The translations under genes were made by a program, and so were the position numbers. Under the pieces are notes generated by a model that saw only the letters and a program-made list of their open reading frames with translations, ran no database searches and had not been told where the DNA came from. A stretch of DNA of 64,000 bases from Streptomyces brevispora (GTDB lineage: Bacteria > Actinomycetota > Actinomycetes > Streptomycetales > Streptomycetaceae): NCBI RefSeq assembly GCF_007829885.1, contig NZ_VIWW01000001.1, positions 5,828,001 to 5,892,000 on the forward strand. Reading direction: 5' to 3'. Positions 58,487 to 64,000 of the stretch are shown here, one piece after another (within the stretch, counting starts at the first letter, position 1; the number at the start of each line of letters is the position of its first letter).

Positions 58487-59791
58487 TCACCCGATCCCCT
58501 GTCGGTCGGGAAGCAGCGCGAACTCCCGCTCGGCCGCGTCCGGCACCGTGCGCTCGACCGCCTGAACCAGCAGTGCACGGTGCCTGATCAGCGGCTTCTG
58601 CCGATCGGGCGCCGCGAGCAGCGCGAGATCGTCGATCCCGGCCAGCAGCCGCCGGGTCACCTGCGGACTGTTCACGGCACACCGCCTGATCTCCTCGAAT
58701 CCGAGATCCACCAGATCCGCCCATCCCGGCACGTCCTGCACCAGCCGCACGGCTCCCTCGCGGTCCCGGTGGTGGACGGCGCCGAGGGGAAGGTCCACGA
58801 GGGCCGTGAGGAACTGCACGATCCGGTCCAGGCACTGCACGGCGGTGGTCGGGTCGTTCACGGCCGGCGAGACGGCCCGCAGCGCGATGTCCGACAGCTG
58901 GCGCAGCCCGAACGCCAGATCCTGGTGCAGGGTGCGCTCGACGCCGACGGACACCGTGTACCGCAGCGCGCGCCGGGGCGGCGCGCTCCCGCCGTGGACC
59001 GCGAGCACCGGTGTCCCCGGCACGACGAAGTCCCCGATCCGCGGGATCAGTCGCAGAACGACGCCCTGTTGCCGCGCGGCCCGCACCAGCCGCGCCACGT
59101 TCACATCCCGCAGCACCCCGGCCCGCCCCTCGTGCACGAACTGCCCGGTCTCGGCCGTGATCGGTCCCTCCTGGGGCAGGCCGCTTGGCATCCGCCCCAG
59201 TACCCGGAAGGAATCCCGGGTGATGCGGTCGACGACGGGGCCGACCTGCATGAGACGCAGCGTGGAGCTCACATAGGCGATGAAGAGCAGCAGACTGAGC
59301 CCGACGAGCACGGCGGTCAGCACACTCTGCACAAACGGCACGGACGTGACGAGGCGCGGATCCGTCTCGCTCTCGTACGAGCTCAGGACCAGCAGCGAGA
59401 ACACGAACGTCGCCAGGAACACCGACAGCGTGAGCTTGCTGATCCGGCTCCGTACGAAGATCCGCACCACTCGGGGTGTGAGCTGCCCGCTCGCCATCTG
59501 CACGGCCACCAGCGAAATACTGAAGACCACACCGATGAAGGTCATCATCGCCGAGCTGATCGTGACGACGATCGTCTGGGTGTCCTCGGCGATCGAGAGC
59601 AGGTCCTTGATCTCGTCGTACGCCTGCTCGTTCTGGAGGTAGACGATGAGCTGCTTGTCGATCTCCGAGGCGACGAACCAGAGCACGATGGCGCAGACCA
59701 GCGTCAGAGCCGGAGCGAACCAGAAGGTTTCGCGCAGATGCTCACGCAACGGTGACAGCACGCGGGGTGGCCGATAGCCGCGATCACTCAT
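58487..59791 (-). CDS. DUF2254 membrane protein
   Basis: A 434-residue protein. Four hydrophobic segments lie in the first 150 residues (FWFAPALTLVCAIVLWFVAS; FIGVVFSISLVAVQMASGQL; LTLSVFLATFVFSLLVLSSY; AVLVGLSLLLFIAYVSSTLR), followed by a soluble domain with HEGRAGVLRDVNVARLVRAA and FGLRQLSDIALRAVSPAVND. These match DUF2254, a predicted membrane protein of unknown function. The ATG at 59791 opens MSDRGYRPPRVLSPLREHLR. The gene is convergent with the ebo-type operon and shares its terminator. Confidence 0.9.
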   Translation of the reverse strand: MSDRGYRPPRVLSPLREHLRETFWFAPALTLVCAIVLWFVASEIDKQLIVYLQNEQAYDEIKDLLSIAEDTQTIVVTISSAMMTFIGVVFSISLVAVQMASGQLTPRVVRIFVRSRISKLTLSVFLATFVFSLLVLSSYESETDPRLVTSVPFVQSVLTAVLVGLSLLLFIAYVSSTLRLMQVGPVVDRITRDSFRVLGRMPSGLPQEGPITAETGQFVHEGRAGVLRDVNVARLVRAARQQGVVLRLIPRIGDFVVPGTPVLAVHGGSAPPRRALRYTVSVGVERTLHQDLAFGLRQLSDIALRAVSPAVNDPTTAVQCLDRIVQFLTALVDLPLGAVHHRDREGAVRLVQDVPGWADLVDLGFEEIRRCAVNSPQVTRRLLAGIDDLALLAAPDRQKPLIRHRALLVQAVERTVPDAAEREFALLPDRQGIG

Positions 59792-60038
59792 GCAGGCGAA
59801 CGTAACCCGCCCCGCACTCACTCCCGTGGACCCCGCCGCCGACCCTCCGGACACACTGTGCGTACGCGATCGGGGACAGAGCGTACGCAAAGGCGGGGGT
59901 GCGCCGTCATGAGTGCCTCCCCGATGGGCGCGCACCCCGCCGACCAGCGCACTGACCACCGGAAATGCAGGTGAGAGGGACCCCAAACCCCTGGTATTGT
60001 TTTCTTTGTCGCCGCGGGAGACCGCGGATGACCACCCA

Positions 60039-60126
60039 GTCCGGGTGGCGGAATGGCAGACGCGCTAGCTTGAGGTGCTAGTGCCCTTTATCGGGCGTGG
60101 GGGTTCAAGTCCCCCCTCGGACACCA
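60039..60126 (+). tRNA. tRNA-Leu (anticodon GAG)
   Basis: A class II (long variable arm) tRNA of about 88 bases including an encoded CCA. The 5' acceptor GTCCGGG pairs with CTCGGAC before the discriminator A and CCA. The anticodon stem is CTAGC / GCTAG with loop TTGAGGT, giving anticodon GAG (reads CUC). The T arm GGGGGTTCAAGTCCCCC is perfect. Directly downstream lies a terminator and then accessory genes, consistent with a tRNA insertion site. Confidence 0.95.
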
Positions 60127-62088
60127 AGGTCAACCGACCAAATCAAGCCGGTCAAAGCGACACTTTGTCGCATTGACCGGCTTTGTTGTTGTGGTGGACG
60201 TGATCTGGCCCTCTGCGGGTTCGCAGAGGGCCAGATGTGTTTGTGCTGTTCAGGTGGGGTGTGGGGGGCGGGGTGGGTCAGGTTTCCAAAGGTTTCCGGG
60301 GTGGTGTCGGGGAGGTATCCGTTGGGGGTCCAGCGGTGGGGGTTCTTGAGTTTGTGGCGGTTGGAGGGGCGGCGGCGGGCGGGTTGGTTGTTGGTCTGGA
60401 GGGTGTCGAGCCAGCTGGCGAGTTTGCGGTGGTTGGCGTGGGCGATCTGGAAGGCGAGGAGGAGGGACTGGGCGGCGATCCCGCAGATGCGGCGAGTGCG
60501 GGAGCGTTCGATGGCTTCGTGGTCCTTGGCGTAGCCGTTGAAGTGCTCGACGCGGTTGCGGAGGCGGAAGTAGTGGTGGACCCAGGGAGCGCGGCCGTGG
60601 TCGAGTTCCTGCCAGTGGCGGATGCCGATGTCGCGGGTGAAGGTGAGTGACTCGCGGCGGCAGATTTCGGGGTGTCCTGCCGGGGCGGGGACGATGTCGA
60701 TGAGGGGCAGGCGGGGGTCACGGCCGAGGCTGCGGTATTTGACCGGGCAGGCGACGGTGGGGTGGGTGCCTGCTACGGGGCAGAGCATGCGTCGGGCACC
60801 GCGGTGGTCGGGGGCGGCTTTGGGGCGCAGGCGGTAGGAGGCGCGGGCGTCGATGCGGGCGCGCCAGGTGTTCCTGTCGATCTTTTTGTTGAGGAGGTCG
60901 GCGGTGGTGGTGGTGAGGGCTTCGGGGAGGTTGGGGCAGTACCAGGTGCCGTCGATGAGGAGGGCGCCGGCGTGGGTGCCCTGGATGCCGAGCTGGTCGA
61001 TGCGGTATTCCCAGATGGGGCGGTAGCCGAGGTCGCGGACGGGGATGTGGAGATTTTCGGGCAGGGCGGCGTTGTAGGCGCGGTCGGCGGCGAGCCAGCC
61101 GGTGGGGTAGTTGCGGCGCCGCATGTCCCGGAGCGCGGTGATGGCGTTGCCGGCGGGGTCGTGTCCGGGTTTGTGGACGGTGAAGGCGAGCACGAGGGCG
61201 GGCAGGTGCTGGCTGTGGTCGCGGGCGGCTGCCGAGGGGCTGCCGGGCGGGCCGGCGGATGTGTCGCCGGTGACGACGAGGGTGGCTTCGAAGCCGAAGA
61301 GGTAGCGCTTGGCCTTGCGGGTCTTCCCCCCCGCTGCGGGTGTTGCATTCCTGCGGGGCGGTTGCGGGGTCACGGTGGTTGCTCTCACGGACGTACCAGG
61401 CGGCGTCGGGGTCGGTGGCGGTGTCCGGGCCGGTGGCGCTGACGCCACGTGAGAAGGTCCGGATCGGAGTGGCGTCAACGGCGGCCGAGCCGTCCCAGAA
61501 TTCTTCGATGACGGCTCTGGCAGGGGCGAGGGAGGCTTCGACGATGCGGTTGGTGACCTCGACGAGCAGTTGGCGGCGTGCGGCGAGCTGCTCTTGGTCG
61601 GCCTGCTGCTCCAGACGCAGGGCATCGGCGCGCGGGAGGCGGCGCTTGGGGAGCGGGGAGGGGTCCATGACCGCCTCGGCGGCGTGGAAGGCGCGCCGCA
61701 CAGCCAGGTAGGCGGACTCGAAGCCGTCGGCGTTGTCGGGCCATGCGGGCAGGGCGAGTTGGGCGCGTGCGGCAGGGGTGAGCTGATGGGCGAGGATGTC
61801 GGCGACCTCGGCCAGGACGACGCGTCCGTGGTTGCGCCAGGAGTCCAGGGTCATGGCGATGAACAGGGCCTTCAGGCTGACGGTGCGGGTGCGTCCGGCG
61901 TTGGATTTGCGGGCGCGCTGCTGTGCTTGGTGGAGCAGGGGGATGATGCCGGAGCGTTCGACGAGCTGGCGGGCGCGGGTGAAGTCGGCGGCTTTGACGT
62001 TCTGGCGGCGTTCTCGCAGCTGGTACAGCCATGGGGGTGTGCCGGTGTGGTCGTGCGGGAGTGGGCGGGGGTTGTGGGTGGGGGTCAC
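60105..62088 (-). pseudogene. DDE transposase-like protein gene, interrupted by a frameshift
   Basis: The minus strand from the GTG at 62088 encodes an N-terminal helical part (PLLHQAQQRARKSNAGRTRT, VSLKALFIAMTLDSWRNHGR), then FWDGSAAVDATPIRTFSRG with a first catalytic-type Asp. A G7 run near 61325-61331 breaks the frame. The next frame continues GKTRKAKRYLFGFEATLVVT, GWLAADRAYNAALPENLHIP (second Asp in ADRAY) and HYFRLRNRVEHFNGYAKDHE (Glu in RVEHFNGYAKD). This D-D-E order resembles IS4/IS5-type transposases. The GTG overlaps the stop of the upstream recombinase-like gene. The frame runs to a stop at 60105, overlapping the tRNA-Leu 3' end on the other strand, so the true C-terminus may be shorter. 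With one base removed from the G run the two halves join. Confidence 0.7.
60145..60183. terminator. Two-part hairpin after tRNA-Leu
   Basis: The outer stem AAGCCGGTCAA / TTGACCGGCTT (11 bp) encloses an inner stem GCGACA / TGTCGC, separated by a single A-A mismatch. A T-rich stretch follows (TTTGTTGTTG). It would terminate the tRNA transcript and lies at the border of the accessory zone. Confidence 0.8.
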
Positions 62089-62984
62089 GGCATCTCCCTG
62101 AGGATGGTGTGGGCCTGCTCGGCGCCGGTGCCTTGGAGGTAGGGCAGGAGGCGGGAGAGGGCGTGGAGCGAGTCGAGTCCGGCCGCGGCGAGCAGGACGG
62201 GCAGTGGGATGGGGATGTTCATGCGCTCGACCAGCCAGGTGGCGCGGCAGCGGCCCAGGACCAGGTGCGGTACGCGCGGGTCGCGGACGGCGCGGTAGAT
62301 GAGGTCGGTGACGGTGTTGCTGGACCGGGCGAAGCAGGCAGGCCGGAAGAGGTAGCCGGTGCCTGCGTGCCCGGCGGCCTGGGCCAGGGTGCGTTCGTAG
62401 GGGCGTGAGCAGATGATCAGGCGGGTGCGGTTTCCGCGGACCGCGAGGACGCAGGAGCCGTCTTCCAGGACGCGTACGTCGGGGCCGCGCAAAGGGATGA
62501 CTTCGGTGGTGTCCAGGCCGCAGCCCAGGCCGAGTGCCAGCAGCAGCCGCAGTCCGCGCCGGAGTTCGGCGGTGGACTGGCCGCCGGCCCAGGCCCAAAG
62601 ACCGGGCTTGTCGTTCGGGCTGTAGGGCTGGGAGGCGTCGGACGAGGAGAGCGGGACGGGGCGTCCGCCGGGCAGGTCGGGCCCGAAGACGGCGGTCCTG
62701 AGGGCGGTGAGGCAGGCGCGGTAGTTCGCGCGGGTGGCCTGGGTGACCTCCGGGCAGCCTGCCGCTGCGAACTGCTCGACCATCGCGGGGGCCAGCCACA
62801 GGCGGGCGTCGGCCCGGTGGCCCTGCTGGTCGGCGAAGACGGCGATCCGCGTCAGGGCGGTGAGGAGGTCCCGGGCGCGATGGGTGGTTGTGGGGGTGGC
62901 GCGGGCGACGGTGGTGCGGACCTCGTCGGCAACGCGTTCCCAGGCAGGTGGTCTGTAGACAGCTACATCTGTCGCGGTCTGCAC
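62085..62984 (-). CDS. Tyrosine-recombinase-like protein with degenerate active site
   Basis: A protein of about 299 residues. The N-terminal half resembles a core-binding domain (RARDLLTALTRIAVFADQQG, TQATRANYRACLTALRTAVF). The C-terminal half resembles a tyrosine recombinase catalytic domain: LALGLGCGLDTTEVIPLRGP (where GLR is expected, Arg is replaced), then VLGRCRATWLVERMNIPIPL (like LRHTFATHLL, Arg kept), and HALSRLLPYLQ near the expected Tyr. Several catalytic residues are thus substituted. Its stop overlaps the GTG of the DDE-like gene (GTGA), so the two form a unit. The GTG at 62984 is a guess; the frame is open to 63098. Confidence 0.65.
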   Translation of the reverse strand: MQTATDVAVYRPPAWERVADEVRTTVARATPTTTHRARDLLTALTRIAVFADQQGHRADARLWLAPAMVEQFAAAGCPEVTQATRANYRACLTALRTAVFGPDLPGGRPVPLSSSDASQPYSPNDKPGLWAWAGGQSTAELRRGLRLLLALGLGCGLDTTEVIPLRGPDVRVLEDGSCVLAVRGNRTRLIICSRPYERTLAQAAGHAGTGYLFRPACFARSSNTVTDLIYRAVRDPRVPHLVLGRCRATWLVERMNIPIPLPVLLAAAGLDSLHALSRLLPYLQGTGAEQAHTILREMP

Positions 62985-63128
62985 TACGACTCGTCCAGCG
63001 GCATCAGCCTCCGCTTCGGCTGGAACGGCCTGGAAAATGGTGACGCCTACCCCGAAGAGGGCGAGTCCCACCCAGCATGAACTCCACCCACGCATCACAC
63101 TTCGAGGTCTCGTGGATTAGGCGCGAGG

Positions 63129-63335
63129 TCATGGTCGACGGCTCGGGCGTTCCTCCCAGCGGTGAGTCGTCCATGCCCGTCGGACCAGACTGCGCACGGT
63201 GGTGATCGTGTCGGCGAGGTCGAAGAAGACGTCGACGACGGTGGCACGTCGTTCGTAGCAGCGGGCGAGACGTTGGAAGGCGTTCTGCCAGGCGTGGAGT
63301 GCCTGCTGTCGGCATCCTGAGTCAGAGGAACGCAT
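63129..63335 (-). pseudogene. IS5-family transposase C-terminal remnant
   Basis: The minus strand gives ALHAWQNAFQRLARCYERRA, then VVDVFFDLADTITTVRSLVR and RAWTTHRWEERPSRRP. The segment CYERR...FFDLADTIITVRSLIRRAWTTHRW is characteristic of the C-terminus of Streptomyces IS5-family transposases. No upstream transposase core is seen, and the frame upstream turns to unrelated sequence, so only the 3' end of the gene is left. Confidence 0.75.
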
Positions 63336-63420
63336 GAGCGGTTCCTGGTGGGGTTCTGCCGTGGGGCAGCGCCAGCACGGTGACTTCCATGGCAGCCGGT
63401 GGAGGGAGCGGCGTTTGCGG

Positions 63421-63660
63421 GTGACGCTGGTGGCGGTGCTGGATGCATTGTTTACCCAGTCGACGGTTGGCCTGGCCCTGCTGGACAGCGAACTGCAGGT
63501 CAACACCGCCACGCCCGCCATGCAGGGGATGCGGGAAGAAGTAGTCGTGGGCGCAGGTTCCCCGGCTCGCATTATGTGGTCGAGGCCGAGGCGCTGGTAC
63601 GCGAGGTGCTGGAGAGCGGTGTTCCGCTGCGGGAGCGGCTGTTGCGGGCGCGCCCCAACA
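63421..63660 (+). pseudogene. Broken PAS-domain gene fragment
   Basis: In one frame the sequence reads LVAVLDALFTQSTVGLALLD, then SELQVNTATPAMQGMREEVV, a PAS-domain start as found in Streptomyces SpoIIE-type phosphatases and sensors. At about 63560 the frame changes and continues VVEAEALVREVLESGVPLRE and RLLRARPNTP. The gene is frameshifted and truncated on both sides, with no catalytic part visible in the window. Confidence 0.6.
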
Positions 63661-63705
63661 CGCCAGCTTCACCCCAGGTTCTCCCCCTGGGGCCCGCCGT
63701 CTCGC

Positions 63706-64000
63706 TCAGATCACCGCCGTCCCGCGCCCTACGCTCAAGTACGTGAAGCCGAGCTTGCTCATTGCCTGCGGGTCGAGCAGGTTCCGGCCGTCGAACAGGA
63801 CCGGACGGGCCATGCCTGCAAGGGCCTCGCCCCACGGAACCTCGCGCAACTCGGGCCACTCAGTGACGATCATCGCGGCGTCCGCTCCGGCCATCGCCTC
63901 GACCGGCGTCGCGCGGCGCTCTGTCGACGACCATGGCTCCTCGTCGCGCGGCTGCGCCAGCGGATCCCAGCAGCGCACCTGAGCGCCCTCGGCGAGCAGC
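63706..64000 (-). CDS. UDP-glucose/GDP-mannose dehydrogenase family protein (partial, C-terminus)
   Basis: The last 97 codons of a nucleotide-sugar dehydrogenase, running off the right edge. It shows GAQVRCWDPLAQPRDE, then AMAGADAAMIVTEWPELREV, PVLFDGRNLLDPQAMSKLGF and TYLSVGR. D-x-x-W-P-E and the DGRN(L) segment are typical of the C-terminal UDP-binding domain of UDP-glucose 6-dehydrogenases, which make UDP-glucuronate for cell-surface polymers. The stop lies at 63706. The catalytic Cys would be upstream of the window. Confidence 0.9.
   Translation of the reverse strand, partial: LLAEGAQVRCWDPLAQPRDEEPWSSTERRATPVEAMAGADAAMIVTEWPELREVPWGEALAGMARPVLFDGRNLLDPQAMSKLGFTYLSVGRGTAVI

Noticed and set aside
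60039..64000. A duplicated tRNA-Leu 3' end marking the far side of an integrated element.
   Set aside because: No second copy of the T arm/CCA sequence is seen in the remaining window; the far end may lie outside it.
1..64000. CRISPR arrays, rRNA genes and complete PKS or NRPS modules.
   Set aside because: No spaced repeat array, rRNA-like sequence or modular synthase was found; the lone KASIII does not define a polyketide cluster.

Overview
The window is a high-GC actinomycete chromosome segment, almost certainly Streptomyces. Codons are strongly biased to G/C in the third position, starts are often GTG or TTG after GGAGG-type ribosome sites, and the gene families are typical of the genus: DUF6204, PucR, ROK and LacI regulators, a short MreB-like protein beside SecDF, DUF1996, and FdhD next to a KASIII. 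It reads like a chromosome arm: small independent units, many regulators and several decayed genes.

Layout. 1-5000: the end of a DrrA-type ABC ATPase, an MFS remnant, DUF6204, a large DUF5107/TPR protein, a VOC protein and a methyltransferase. 5200-10930: a PAP2-diacylglycerol kinase fusion, an IclR regulator, an aminotransferase-like protein with no visible catalytic lysine, DedA and a metallo-beta-lactamase-fold hydrolase. 10984-16082: a PucR regulator divergent from an NCS1 permease, an NTF2-like protein and an aminobutyraldehyde-type dehydrogenase. 16228-21700: an orphan resolvase-fold protein, a membrane-anchored phosphatase-superfamily protein, a LacI regulator, a DUF305 lipoprotein and a secreted DUF1996 protein behind palindromic operators. 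22010-23981: a broken NAD-dependent DNA ligase gene whose two ends flank a small gene, an IS630 fragment and a secreted ricin-type lectin. 24119-27949: a short MreB-like protein, a secreted repeat protein and fused SecDF. 28067-38047: DUF1275, an XRE regulator, pterin dehydratase, a methyltransferase, a lectin, an aldo-keto reductase, an acyl-CoA synthetase, FdhD, KASIII and a GntR regulator.

The most interesting part is 38259-58404. A ROK regulator is followed by a sugar ABC importer, a Gfo/Idh/MocA oxidoreductase, a sugar-phosphate-isomerase-like enzyme and a secreted 1238-residue protein combining a glucose/sorbosone dehydrogenase, PKD, CBM6, ThuA and a 3-keto-disaccharide hydrolase domain. 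Directly downstream is an ebo-type cluster with mostly overlapping genes: an inositol-phosphate-synthase-like cyclase, an UbiA prenyltransferase, a TIM-barrel isomerase, EboA, EboB, EboE, EboF and a Tat-exported TIM-barrel protein. The ROK promoter and the promoter of the secreted enzyme share a 28-bp pattern containing the inverted repeat CTTTNNCC-N7-GGNNAAAG, which suggests one regulator controls both. I infer uptake and oxidation (3-keto) chemistry of a glycoside, coupled to synthesis or transport of a prenylated cyclitol-like metabolite.

58487-64000: a DUF2254 membrane protein, tRNA-Leu(GAG), then an accessory zone. It holds a frameshifted DDE transposase-like gene coupled to a degenerate tyrosine-recombinase-like gene, an IS5-family remnant, a broken PAS-domain gene and the end of a UDP-sugar dehydrogenase. 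No CRISPR array, rRNA or complete insertion sequence was seen.
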